DNA of 64,000 nt, from assembly GCA_001643675.2 (NCBI GenBank), contig LSRY02000056.1:253001-317000 (forward strand), written 5' to 3'. The notes under the pieces are model-generated. The model saw nothing but the letters and a program-made list of their open reading frames with translations, did no database searches and was not told where the DNA came from. The position numbers were made by a program, and so were the translations under genes. How positions within the stretch are numbered: position 1 is the first letter of the stretch; each line of letters starts with the position of its first letter. Positions 33,436 through 47,100 of this stretch are shown piece after piece. This DNA is from Monocercomonoides exilis. Taxonomy: Eukaryota; Preaxostyla; Oxymonadida; Polymastigidae.

Positions 33436-36400
33436 ATGAAGAAGAATATGGCGTCTGTTCTCCTTATTCCCGGAATGGGGGGTATAGAAAATATATATGC
33501 ACATTATTAAATTGCAATTTCTTTATTATTATATTAACAGGAAGTATTTTACATGCAGTCAACAAGACAACAAAAGAAACTGAAGTTGTCTGGCCTCGTT
33601 TATTTATTGGAAACACTTTAATGGATAAATATATGACCGGAGATCTGGATAAAAATACTCTTTCATTTGTTTCATTTGATAAAGTTTTGCAACTTATTTC
33701 CTTTTATTCAAGTCAAAATTTCGCACAATTTTTTATAAGACATGCGACATTGTTGCACCAGATGATAACTTTGGTCTTTATGCACTTGACAATCTTATTC
33801 CAGATTTTCCTTTACCTCAACAGTTTGATTTTTCTCATCAATTGCATCAATATGCTTCATTTTCTTTAAAGAGTTCGGTGTTATTATCATGAAGTTATTG
33901 AACTTTTGGAAAAGAACAACTATTTACCAGGGAAATCTTTGTGGGGGTATCCATATGACTGGAGGCAAAGCCCTGACCTGCCGATTATTCAAAACCCACT
34001 CCGAAAAAGAATAAAGGAAGCTTTTGAATCTTGCGGGAATAAAAAGATAACTGTGATTACTCACAGCATGGGTGGACTCGTATTTAAGTGCTATCTTCAG
34101 CTATATCCAGAAGAATTCTCTGCTTACGTGAAACGTTGGATTGCGGTCTCTTGTCCGTTTAATGGAAGTACAAGAGTCTTAGCCGCATTAATATTTGGCT
34201 ATTCATTTGGGCTCCCATCATTTGTTGCAAGCCCGAAACTTTTCCAAACAGTTCAGGTTTTAATAGGGATAAATTTAATTTTCTTTAAGCACAAGTTGTT
34301 GCCGTTTTCTCATGTGTATTTGTCGTCATTTCAATTGATAACTCATTTAGTTGCGCAATGCACTAACATTCTGGTTTTTTGCACCGAGATCTTTTCCTGC
34401 TTCACCGAAAGTGGGAATCAAATACGCCGGACGAGATGAGCTGACTTGGTATGGAGTGCACTACGATGATCAGGGGCGTTGCTTTGATTTCGACAGTATA
34501 GAATCAATGGCCGAGGAGGAAAAGCAAAGAGAACGAAGAGAGAAGAAGACAAGAGACGAGAAAGAGAAGTTGAAGAGGAAAGAGAGGGCAAAACAGAAAG
34601 GAGCAGACGAAAATACAAACGAGAGCGGGAAGGAGAAAGAGAGAGAAACCAAAGAAGAAATAAAGCAGACAAAACATATTGAACAGGAAACACTTCCAGA
34701 AGCCGATAAACTGAGAACGAATGAAATACACATTTCTGATCAAAATAGACATGAGTCATCGCAATACAACAAACAAAAACAGGATTTGCTTGCCGAGAAA
34801 GGGAAAGAAGAAAGCATGACAACAGAACACGAAAGCCAGAACCCGAAGCAGAAAAGAAGAAGCAAAGCAAAAGAGCCAGAAGAAGTGACTCTGCTGAAGT
34901 GTCTGTCAAATGGGACAGCTGAGATATTGCCAGACATCATTGCCAAAACGACGTTCAGTCAGTGCGCAATTGAGAGGTTTGAATCAGAAAGAGAGAAAGA
35001 GAGAAAAGAAAGCGCTGATAGGAAAGAAGAGGATAAATGGCTGAAAAAAGAGGAAATGCAGAAAGTTAATGAGAAAGTTAATGAGAAAGAAAACGAGAAA
35101 GAGAAAGAGAAAGAGAAAGAGAAAGAGAAAGAGAAAGAAGAAGAGAAGGCATCAGAAGAATGCAAGAGGCATTCAATAAATGACGAAGAAAAAAGTCAAA
35201 CATTAACATCCACAATATCAACAACAACAACAACAACAACAACATCATCATCATCATCAACATCTTCTTCTTCTTTAACTGACAAGCCAGTCAAAACTAA
35301 CACAACCACAAGAGCACCACAAAGGTATCTCCGAACACAGCCTCCTCTGCACCAGCCAATTCCCACTCACTTCAACAGCGAAAAGGACCAATTCGTATTC
35401 CAATGCAAATGCGGACTGTGCTTCACAATCGGATCAGAAGAGAGTCTCCATTCAAACACGGCACAGAATCCTGCTTCTGCTTCAGCTTCTGCTTCTGAAT
35501 CATCACCAATCTCAAATTCATGCTCATCTTCATCTTCATTTTCATCTCCACAACCATCTTCAGAAAACACTTCTTGTTCTTCTTTGCAGTCATCATTGCT
35601 TCACCAGACAAGCTCTGTGGAATCCTCTGCCTCTCTTTCAGATTCCATATCACTCACATCTTCAGTTCAGCCACAAAATAACCAAATAATCTGCCCAGCC
35701 TGCCAGTCACACGTTTCCCTCTCTCAATTTGAAGAGTCTCATCTTCAATTGCCATCTGAAAAACATTCAAATACAAAGACAATACAAAATGATGCTAGTG
35801 ATTCATTGAAAGAAAACAATTCTTCTACATCCTCTTCTTCCTTAATGAAAGGTATTCCATCACTTTTACCTTCAACATCAGCTTTCCCATCGTCTGCCTC
35901 TCTTTCTTCCTCTTCTCCATTTCAGTCTGTTTCTGCCATGGCAAACTCTTCTACTACATCGTCTGTTGCCTCACACTCATTCATTTCTCAGCCTCGTTTC
36001 TCTCCTTCTTTTGTTGCTGCTCGGCAATTCAAACATCACAATACATCTCCTTCATCATCATCATCATTATCAACTTCTTCTTCTCCTTCTAAAAAATATG
36101 AAAATTCAACCAGCGAATCATTCAAAGAAAGCACTACATTGCCAGCAAGCACATCTCCATTGCCAAGTTCATCCCATTCTCCGCAAAATTCCTCATCAAC
36201 CGCTGATTCTTCAGCACCAACACCAAACTCTTCACCAGAAATTGCGCAATCATCTACTATTAAAACAAGAAAATCTTCAACATCTCCAGATGATTTACGC
36301 GTTTTGTCTCCTCTTTCTGAAAGTTCATCATCATCATCCTCATCCTCTTCTTCCTCTTCATCTTCCAAAAAGCAGCTGACAGGCCTCCAATACATGTTCC

Positions 36401-39400
36401 ACCCGCAGTTCATCCCTTCTCCTCTGAACAGAATGTTCCGCCCTGGCTGCCCACTCCCTGGCCTCTACAGCAAAAAATACCTGTCCCGCACTCCCCTCCT
36501 TCTGAACGACGATCAATACACCACTCCTTCTCCTTCTTCCTCTCCTTTGCCTTCTCCTTCACCAACCCCATCATCTTCTCCACTGCCTTCACCTCTTTCT
36601 TCTCCTTTGACTTCTCCTCTTCATTTGTCTCATTCAAGCAGCAATTCTTCATCTTTGACTTCTTTGTCAACTTTATCATCTTTATCATCCTCACAACCAT
36701 CATCATCATCATCTTCTTCTTCTTCAACACAAACAGACAATGAAACTTCTTCCAACCAGAACATCTCAGTGGCAATGGTTCAGGTACCATCTTCATCAAA
36801 TTTATCAGTCAACTCTGCTTCAGCTGCATCATCATCATCATCTACTTCTACTTCTACTTCTACTTCTGTTTCTGCTTCTCCGTCTCCATTCTCCTTGTCC
36901 CTTGCCTCTCCATCCCTCAAGCCCCGAACTCCCTTCTCATCTCCTCTTTATCTCCCTTCTTTCCCCTCAAAACCGCTTAAATCAACCAACAGCTTTTCCT
37001 CTTTGTATTCGATGTTCTTCAGCCACAAGCACATCCACAAGTTCAGACAGGTCTTTCTCCTTCCCTTTCACATTCAGTCAGCCGCCAGCAGAACACGCGC
37101 GAAGACAATCTACGCGCCTTCTGGCTCTTTGGACTCGCCTTTCTCTGCTTCTGTGCTCGGCACTCCACTCACAGGCAGCCCTGACTCAATGATTGGCTCT
37201 TCGAATCTATTCTCCTCTTCTCTGTCTTCCTCTCCTCAAGTGATGACATTTTCTCCTGTCAACTTTTCTGTGGCAGGTCCGCTTTTTGGGTCTGCTTCTC
37301 TTTCTATGGATTCTTCCACTCCTTCAATGAACAAGAATATGACTGCATCTCAGTCAAGAAACAAAGAGGAAAAAGCTTTCATGCAGAAATCTGATTTGTC
37401 TTCAAGCAACTTCACTGCTCTGAATGACTCTGATTTTTCTGCTTTTCCAAATGAAAACGAATCGAGCAACAAAGATGGAGAATCTCAACAATCTCTCGAA
37501 AATCCATCATCGTCCTCATCGTCCTCATCATCTTCAAATTCATCCTCTTCATCTTTTCCATCAACTTCTTCACAGCCCTCATCCTCAATACTACAAGAAG
37601 CAACAACCGATTCAGCCAACAAATCAACCATGACAACTTCACTCCCTTCAGAATCTGAACCATCACAGTTGCTTTTGTCTCTCCAAGCAGCTGATGATTT
37701 GGTGTCTCCGTCTACAACACCAGGCGCATTCTCCTCCGTTGTGGTGGATTCTTCCTTCTCTTCATCTGACACAGCATCATCAGCCAACAAACAGAAGTCT
37801 GTTTTCCAGATGCTTGCTGACTATGCACGCGAGTTTGAGTCCAGTGCGAAATCGTCTGGATTGTGGAAGATGATCGGAGGAGAACAGAAAAGCCACGAAA
37901 AGAAAAGCAGCACAAAGAAAGTTGAAAAAGTTGAAAAGCAACAGACAGAAAATGTGAATGAAAAAGAAAAAGAGAAGGAGAAGGAGAAGGAAAAGAAAAG
38001 AAATGATAAAGTTAAACAAAACAGTGAAACAAAAGAAATTAAATCAAAAGAGAACACATCTATCGTAAAAGCCACAAGCAATACAAAGAAGAAATCAGCA
38101 GTGCCAGCAAAGAAGCGCAGTAGGAAAAGCAAAGATTCCACCACATTCACATTCAACATCAGTTCTCTCTTCTCCAACGCAAACTCAGAGAACTTGAGGA
38201 ACTTTGTGCAAGCGCGAGTGTATGGAACAGTTGATGGAAGATACTTCCACCCTTCGTTCCATCAGCGTTCTCTGTTTGCGCTGCTTCGAGCAGTCCATGG
38301 AAACAACCTTTGGAGGGATCCTTCAATCAGAGAGCTATTCAATCATGTGGAGAGCATTCGATCGCTCCCTGTTCTCTTTCCGCCTGAAGGGGAGTTTGAG
38401 TTCATCAATATTTATGGATCGGGGCATGCCACCACGTGGCACATGATTATTGCAGACGACGGGACAGGAAATGCAAACACAAGAATAGCAAGAGAAGAGG
38501 ATGTGACAGCCAGCAGAGTGAAGAATCCTCTTTGGACTGTGGTGGATGGCGACTGCTCAGTGCCTGCATTCTCAGCAGTGAATGACGGGATGAGGGCTGA
38601 TGCGAGGTTTGAGATCAGAGGCGCGCCACATCTGGGCATCTTGCACGACTCGCGGTTTCTGAATCTGATTGCTGCCATTTTGGATCTGCCTCTTCCTTAT
38701 CCAGTGACTGTTGCATCGTCTTCAGCAAGTGCTTCGAAAAGCAAAGCAGGCACTCCACGACCAGCACAACAAGTGGGAAAAGACGGAAAGAAAGTGCAAA
38801 AGAAACAAGCATCAGAAAAGAAATCGATTTGGACGAGCATCAAGAATGGGTTTTTGATGCCCAACAAGAAAATCAATATTTCTGTGATTGAAGGACAAAG
38901 TGATAACAACAAAGCGATTGTTGTTGCTCCATTTGCGGATGCAACAGGTAAGGTATTATATGGATCATCAACTGATTCGTTGGCTGCAAACACAGATGCA
39001 AGCAACAACGAATATTCAACCTCTTCTTCTCTTCCAGACTCAACAGAAAGCAATGATGATTCATTGCAACCAATTATGGAACTGCCTGACATAGCAGATG
39101 TTCAAGTATCAGTGACGTTGCGAGAAAAAACACCAAAAGAAGACGAAGAAGATGAGGAAGAAGAGGAAAGAGATAACCAGCTTGAGGACGAAGAATGGGA
39201 TCCATTGAGACGTTCGCCAGATGGAGAAAGCGGAATGACAGACAGAGAAGAAGAAGAGGAGGAAGAGTATGGAAATGATTCCTTTGACGATGAGTACAAC
39301 ACAGCTACAGACACATTTACGGATGATGGCAGTGACGTTCAAAGCTCTTATGCCTCTGCTGCTTCTGAAGACGAAGATAAAATGAAAGATGAATTCGTTC

Positions 39401-39897
39401 AAACTGAAGAGAAGGAGATCACAGATTCAAATTCAGCATTTGTAGATTTGACAGCAGAAGAGAAGGAGACAGTAAACTCAAAAGCGAAAGTCAGACAACA
39501 AAAGGCAAAGAATTCCAGTCAAAATCCAAAACATCGCAGCCAAAGACAAGTTCAATGGGACAGCAGGAGCATTGCTTCATTTGCAGTTGAAGAAGAATGG
39601 AAGTTGGATCCAGCGATGATTTTACCACAAGATCAGATGGAAAGAGAAAGGCAAGACACAAATTTAACACGTAATTCAACACAAAAGAATGTGCATACAG
39701 CAATAGCATATTCAGCAAATACACCATCTTCCTCATCGTCTGTTTCTTCTCAATCTCCAAACATCCCCTTTTCACATGCAGTTGCATCGTCTTCTTTTGG
39801 AGTAGAGCCTGCTGCCCCTTCAACGTCATCTTCTTCTCTTCGAGGATTTTCTTCAGCATGGAGTTCATTCGTTGCTTCTGCTTTCTCAAAGAAATAA
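33436..39897 (+). CDS. LCAT / lysosomal phospholipase A2-family acyltransferase with giant insert
   Basis: Alpha/beta-hydrolase of the lecithin:cholesterol acyltransferase family (PLA2G15, PDAT relatives), which moves or releases acyl chains of phospholipids. Five exons: 33436..33481, 33541..33683, 33740..33822, 33872..34256 and 34351..39897 (introns 49-94 nt), 2067 aa. The spliced start gives VLLIPGMGGS (oxyanion strand), then YPYDWRQ and the nucleophile elbow ITHSMGG with Ser156. The fold pauses at about 265. A Lys/Glu-rich then Ser-rich segment of some 1,250 residues follows, including KEKEKE runs and poly-Ser. The domain resumes near 1530 with GSGHATTW, VDGDCSVP (acid, about 1618) and APHLGIL (His, about 1646), then an acidic and Ser-rich tail. 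No signal peptide precedes the first strand, so a cytosolic enzyme is suggested. Usual family length is about 400-700. Confidence 0.9.
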
Positions 39898-40928
39898 ATT
39901 ATTTCAAAAAGCATTTTTTTTTTTGAACTTTAAATAAATCATTTTGAGTTTTATTAGATTTCATTTTTTGTCGATTTTTTTTTTAAATAACTTCTTATTC
40001 TATGAAATGAATACGAACAATGTAAAATTCATTGAATAATAGAATTGGAAGCATAATGAAAGTGCTCATTTACAATTAAGCTTTACTACTTTTTGAAACT
40101 GAAATTTTAAGTTTCTGTTTTATTGAGATTTAATTTGAATGTTTGATTGTTTCCCAAAAAAAAATCAAAGATTTACAATGTTTCTTTGGATGTGTATGTG
40201 ATTTTTGTATGTTCTGTTTTGAATGTTTGTTGAAAGAATGACTTTTTTTTCATCTTTTGTGGATAATTGGATGATTTTAATCCAACCACAATTGCATCAA
40301 CTATAAGCTTTATCAATAATTAAAAAAATAAATAAATAAAAATACATATTTTTTTGAACGTATATTGTGAAAGATAACAAAACAGCGAAAGAAAGACTTT
40401 ATGGAAACAATTGAAAAAGATAATTAATTGCAATGATTGAACGAGGTGAAGATAAATAAATAAATAAAACAAACATACAACAAGTGCTTTAATGGTGGAA
40501 TTAGAGCAATAAAACAGATAGAACAGAACAGAAACGTCAAAAAAATGAAAAAAATAAAAACAAGAATAAAAAGAAAACGAACTCAAATAACTCAAACAAC
40601 ACAAATAAAAATATACAGATACGAAACACTTTAACAGTTGCTTCGAAGATAAAAACCAAATCAAAATGTTATAAAAATTTCATTTATTTAAAAATAAAGA
40701 GAATTCTCATTGAAACTTTGAAACAAAAATTAAAGAATAAATATTCACAAAAATAAAAATTGTCACAATAGTTTAAAAAATGTTAAAAACTGAATGAAAT
40801 ATTTTAGTGATGAATTGCCATGAATAACTGTAACTATCTATTAACTGGTGAGAAAACGCTATACTTTAAAAAAAACATAATTAAAAATATATTCACATCG
40901 CTCAAAAAAAAAATCTCTATGTGTTCTA
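39898..40928. other. intergenic spacer between convergent genes
   Basis: 1.03 kb of AT-rich DNA between the stop codons of the LCAT-family gene and the casein kinase gene. It should carry both 3' UTRs and terminator or polyadenylation signals. Nothing else is seen. Confidence 0.6.
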
Positions 40929-43900
40929 TCAAGATTCGTTTATGCGCATAGAAAGAGGAACATCCACAGGGCAGATGATCATCGGAGTGCTGCTCTTTGT
41001 CATGTCACCAATATCACCCGAGGGGGCATTGGGTGATTGGAATGAATACGAATGCAGCTGGTTAATCATTGGTGCGGTTGAGGCTGGAAGTAGAGGAGAA
41101 GGGAAAGGAGACGGAAGAGGAGAACACATTGGAAAGTTCGAATGAGAAAATGAAGAATCAGAAGCTGAATGAGCCGAAGAGCTACCTGCTGGATTTGGAA
41201 GCAATGGATGCTCAATGGAGATGTTTTTGATGATCGGAAGGGTAGACAGTGGCTGAAGAGACGAAGGAGAAGACAAAGTGGAGTTAGAAGCAGAAGAAGC
41301 AGAAGTTGAAGACGAAAGAGGAGAAGATGCAAATGTGGAAGAAGCAAACTTTGCTTGGGGCGATTCGCAATTTGGAGAAGAGGAAGAGGAAGAGGAAGAG
41401 GAAGAAGATAAAGCAAAGGAAGTTCCCATATAATTCGTGGATGATGCAGCATTTGACTGAATGTTTATTAGTTTTTCGAGCTGATCAGCTGAAGACGGGT
41501 ACATTTCAGCTGGCTCTGCTTTGATCCACGAAGAAGAGGAGCGCCGCATAAGTTGTGTGACTTCAAACAGCGACCCGCTCTGCTTTGTGAAGTCAGTCCG
41601 AATTTCGTCTCTTTCTCCCTCGCTGTAATCGTCCCTCTCTCTTCTGCCCTGTTTAATCTCCAATGGAATGCTCCTCTCTTCATTCGTGTCTTCTTCTGTG
41701 CTCAGCTCACACTCTTCGGCAGCGCTTACGCTTTCATTGCTGTCTGCCCTGCTGTTCGTGATGCTTTCATCACATTCCTTTGACACATTCTGCTGTTTGT
41801 GTGGCTGCTCCTCTGACTGCTTAAAATCCACAGGCAGCGTTTTTTGCTTAACATTTGAAAATTTCTCGTTTCCTTCCGAACTTCTGCATTCTCTCTTTGT
41901 TTTATTCTTATCCTGGCTGTGCTGGGCAATCCAATCTACATTGCATGTTTCAGCATTTCGCATCTTCATTCTCTCTTCCTTCAGCCTTTTCTGTCGAAGT
42001 GTGGCTACTTCAACAGACAGATCTTCGTGTGAACTAAGCTCTTCTTCTTCTTCTTCCATGCTTTCTTTTCCGTGCTGGCTGTATGTTGTGGTTGTTGCTC
42101 TTGTAAAATGAGAGAGATAAGACTCAGAAGCAGTACGAGACGATAAACAAGGAGAGGTTGCAGGAGAAGATGGAAGCTGAGGAGCAACATGAGAAGGAGA
42201 AGGGGAAGGAGAAGGAGATTGAGAAGGAGAAGGAAATGGAGAAGGAGAGAGAGGAGGAAGAGTTGATGGAGGAGAAAAAGGAACAGGAGAGGAAGACAGC
42301 GCATTCAGTGGATGGGATGAGAGAAGAAGAGAAGGAGGCTCCAAAGGAGAAGAAATGGAAGCAGGAGCAGCAGAAGAAGAGGTAAAAGATGAAGCAGAAG
42401 AGGAGATTGTGAGAGACAAAGATGACAGAGGAGCACCTGATTGAGACGTCTGCTGCGTTCCTTTTCGATCTTTGGGTGACAAGAACACTTTTTGTAGTTC
42501 AGAAGACAGTGATTGAGATTGTCCCGGAGAAGAGGAAGAGGAAGAGGAAGAAGAAGAAGAAGAAGAAGAAGAAGAAGAAGAGGTTGATGATGCATTGTGA
42601 GAAGATAAACAAATAGGTGATTTAAGCGCCAGACAAGCGGATGTATCTTTTATAAGAGAAGAAGAAGAGCATCTTTGTTCTTTCTGCTCTTTCTGTTCCT
42701 TCTGCTCGCATTGCATGTTTTGAATGTTTTGATAATTATGATTGTTATGCAGACAAAGTGGAGAAATAGCAGGAGGATGTTCCAACGAGCAGCCGTCGCT
42801 GTATTCGATACTGAGTGCAGGTGACGATGGCATAGCAGGCGAGCAGAGCATCGGAGAAAGAGGCTGAGTTGAATGAGAAAGAGGTGTTTGAGCAGAAAGA
42901 GAGGTGTGCGGTGAGTGAATGATGCGTGCTGTGTGTGAATGGAGTGTGTTTTGTGATGTCTGAGGCGTTTGAGACGTTTGAGGCGTCTGAAGTGAATGAG
43001 GTGAGTGAGGTGCTTGAGATGCTTGAGAGGAATGGGGTGAGTTGGGTGAATACGATATCTGGGATGATGTGAGTGTGGCGTGTGTGTTATTTATTGGATG
43101 TTCTGGATCAATGCAGCACTGCCTTGTTACTTTGTCCATTGCTTCTGTTGTTTCTGTTGTTGTTGATGATGCTTTTGCAATTGATTTTTCAACTTCTGTT
43201 TCTTTTACCTCAATTGGAGCAGGCTCCGCAGTTGATTCAGATGGGAAAGGCGACAAAACAGCAAAGCTGGAAGAGACCTCTGAGGCAGAAGGATTTGAAG
43301 CTGGTTGGAGTTTTGAGAGATCAGAAAGAGGAATTACAGGAAGAGGGGTGGATGAGTGTGACAGATCAGAAATGAACAATGGAACAGGAATAGAAGAAGA
43401 TGAAGATGAAGAAGGAACAGAAGAAGAAGCAGAGGATGAAGAATCCAATGAAACAGGAAGAGGAATAGGAAGCTGAGCTTGAGGGTGTGTTTGCTGTTGT
43501 AAGTGACGACTTTCTGAAGGAATTTGAGGATTGAAGGCAGAAACTGAGCCAGCAGGGAAGTACAGCTGAGGAGTTGAGGAGATGCTCTTTGTGGTGACAG
43601 CATGGCTCGAAAAGGCACTGCGAAGGAAGCTTTTGCGATGGAATGAAGAAGAAGAAGAAGAGGAAGAGGAAGATGAAGAATTAACAGAAGAAGAAGAAGA
43701 AGAAGAAGAAGAAGAAGAAGAAGAAGGAGCAGATGTTGTTGTTGTTGTTGTTGTGACGAGAGAAGAAAGCAGTGCCTGTGTGATCAGACGAGGCAGAGGA
43801 ATGTTCCCTCTGGTTGATGAATGCATCTCCTTTGAGGTGAAGACATCACTATTTGTATCAGAATTGGATGTTTTGTTAATTGTGGGATGTGGATGAGAAG

Positions 43901-44120
43901 AAGAAGAAGGAGGAGGAGAAATAGAAGAAGAAGAAGAAGAAGCAGATGAAGATGAAACATTTTGTTCTTGACTATAACTTTGCTGCTGATGTGTTTCATC
44001 AGTGTTCATAATGACTGAAGACAAAGCAGAGTTGATGCTGCTTAAAAGTGTGTGCTTTTGTTCAATTGTTTGACATCTATCATAGCTGACTATATCATTC
44101 AATGGAGAAGAAGAAGAGGT

Positions 44121-44153
<33 letters not shown>

Positions 44154-47100
44154 ACAAGCAAAAGAAGCAGGAATATCATCAGTATTTTGAGTATTCTGTG
44201 GATGAGGCACAATCAATGGAGAAAGAGGAACAAAAGCAGGGGCAAGTGTGTTGGCAGCTTCTTCTAATTTGGTTATACATTCCTTTTTATCAGCAGAAGG
44301 AGAAAGAGGAGAAAGAGGAGAGAGAGAAGAGAGAGGGAAAGAAGCAGGAGAAGGAGAAGGAGAAAGAGAAGAGAGAGAAAAAGAACGAGAAGAAGTAGCA
44401 GAAGCTGATGGAGAAGGAACAGAAGATTGATGTTGAGTGGAAGAAGGCAGAGCAAGAAGAGAATGAGAAGAGAGCAAATGGATGGGAGAAGGGGAAGGTT
44501 CCGAGGGTTTGATGAAAGAAGTGGAAGAAGAAGAAGAAGAGGAGGAGGAGGAAGGTAATGGAGAAGAAGAAGATAATGATGATGAAGAATTTGATGATGA
44601 CGTTGTTATTTTGTTGAAGTTAACAGCTGGAGAACACACAGCAACAGTTGGAGAAGCAGATATTCCAGACAGTTCAGAAGAGAATTGAGGGTTTAGATTT
44701 TGGCAGGCAGAAAGAGGAGAAGCATTTGGAATGAGTTTGTCTTGCTCAGTGAAGGCAGTTGAGGCAGCGTCTGCTATCAACAGAGAAACTGTTGAAGGCT
44801 TGTTCTTCTCTGAGGGAGAGGGAGAGAGTGAAGAAGAAGAGGAAGAAGAAGAGGAGGATGTAATGGCTGAAAGAAAAGATTGAAAAAAAAAGTTGATGAA
44901 TTAAAGATGGTTGCAAAATGATTAGAAAAAAGAGAAAGAGGAAATAATAAAATAAAATAAAATAAAAAAAGAATAAAAATCAAAATAAATTCAACAATAT
45001 TCACATTAATTCCACAAACCCTGTTTGAAAGGTGTCTTTCTTTCATTTGGGAGAGGCAGTGCAGAACAAGCAGCAGTTTCTATGAGATGAGACACAGGGA
45101 AAGAAGGGAGAGGAAGAGGAGTGCCATCAAAAGAGGTGTAACTGACTGAACGAGAAGAAAATAAGGAAGAAGAAGAAGAAGAGGAGGAAGAAGAGGAAGA
45201 AGAAGAAGATGATGAAGCAAAAGAAGGAGGGGCAGGAACAGGAGAAAGCAAGCTGTGCGAACAAAATGAGGAAGAAAAGGGATTCATCGCAAAAGAAGGA
45301 AGAGGAGTTGAAGAAGAAGAAGAAGAAGATGATGATGATGATGAAGCAGAAGAGGAAGCAGAAGAGTTAATAGCAGAAGCTGCATTAATAGAAGCATTAT
45401 TAGCAGAATTTGCAGTGTTTTGCTCTTTCGCTGATGCAAACCTCACAACTGGATGAAAAGGGCACTTGGACTTGGCAAAGGAAGAAGGGCGGAAGAGAGA
45501 AAAAGAAGTTGTTGTGGCTGAACGACGGGAAAGAAGAGGAAATTGGTTTTGAGCTGAGACAGAAGAAGAAGAGGAAGAAGAGGAAGAAGCAGAAGAAGAA
45601 GCAGCAGCTGCTGCAACAGGCACAGAAACAGGTGCAGTAGCAAAAGAGCAGCCAGAAGAAGAGAAAGAAGGAGAAGATTCGGGTGAGCGAGAAGGAGAGC
45701 GGCCGCTGAGTTGCGGAATATTTGGAGACCAAGAGCCAAAGGAAACAGAGCGGTTGAGCACAGGGGGATGGGGGTGAGGAGAAGAGAGAGGGGAATGAAG
45801 AGGAGAAGCAAAATGGGAAGGATGGTTGGGAAGAGGAAAAGAAGTGGAAGAGGAAGAAGAAGAAGAAGAGGAGGAGGAGGAGAAAGGAGGAGGAGAAGAA
45901 GATGCAAACGGAGTGTGCATAGACAGAAAACAAGCTTTTGCAGCACATCCAATGTTGTCTTCGCTGTTTTGCAGGCGATTCATTGGCAGCTCATTCAGCA
46001 CCGTCATCGGCCTCAGCAGAATTCTCTCGTTTTCAAATGCTCCTTCTCTTTCTCCTTCTCCTCTCCCTTCTCCTTCTCCTCCATTTCCCCCTGTGAGTCT
46101 TGAATTCCCCCTCTTCCCCCACATAACAGAGTCCAAGTCAATCGACACATCGCAATTGACTCCTCTCTCTTCTCCTGCACATGTCTTCCCAAACCGGCTG
46201 AACGCCCTTTTCGCCTTCTTCTTCTTCTTCTTCGGCTTTTTGTAGTCTTCTGTACTTGTTCTCTTTCCATTTAGATGTCCCCTTTCATCATCGTCATATT
46301 CATTGTCATACTCATCATATTCATCATCGTCATCGTCATCATCTTTTAATACTTCTATCCTTCTTTTCTGCCTCTCTTTTCTCAAATAGCTCGTCTGCAC
46401 CTGCGTTTTAGCCACTGCTTGCTTCATTCTCGTCTTCCTTTGCGCTTTCTGCCTTTCTTCTGCAGCAAATTGTGGCTGATGTGTTGATTTCGATGCAAAA
46501 CGAGAAGAATGATTTGTTCTCCCTCTATTTTCTCTGACACATTTGCTTGATTCCTCTTCATTGTGTCGATGCTCTTTCTCTCTCTGCTCTTCAAACGTGT
46601 GTTTATTATTCTTATCTTTCTCTATTTTTTTTCTCTCACTGCTTTCTTTGTATTCCCTCTCATGTATCCTTTTCTCCTTCATCCTCAAATACTCTTCATG
46701 CACATCTTGTTTATCATGTTTGTCGTATCCACTCTCACTTTCATCTGACTCTTTCGCTATTTTTGTTCCATTCTTTGTCTTTCTATCAATTTCCTTTGGT
46801 CTTTTTCTTTCTTTTTCATTTGAAGACAAACTATTTGAATATTCATTGTAATCTTTTGCTTTTTCTCTTCCTTTCATATTTCTTTTCTTTTCGCTTCTCT
46901 CACTGTAATCTCTGCTTCTTCCTTCATCTTCTTCCTTCTCATCTTCCTCTTCCTTTCTACTTCTATCCAACTCACTTTCACTAAAACACTCTTCTTTCTC
47001 TCTCCTTTTCGCTTCTCTTTCTTTCTCTCTCTTTGCTCCTCCGCTCTTCTTTGTCTTCTGCTGCTGCTTCGGCACCAGCAGCGCCATCAGCTCTTCTGTG

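Noticed and set aside
34351-34440. Gene start inside the LCAT region at 34351
   Set aside because: 34351 is a TTG directly after an acceptor; four upstream exons complete the LCAT fold.
40929-44780. Separate 1,283-aa gene starting at 44780
   Set aside because: The first codon is TTG, and a GT..AG intron (45019..44867) joins this frame to the CK1 gene with correct phase and total length divisible by three.
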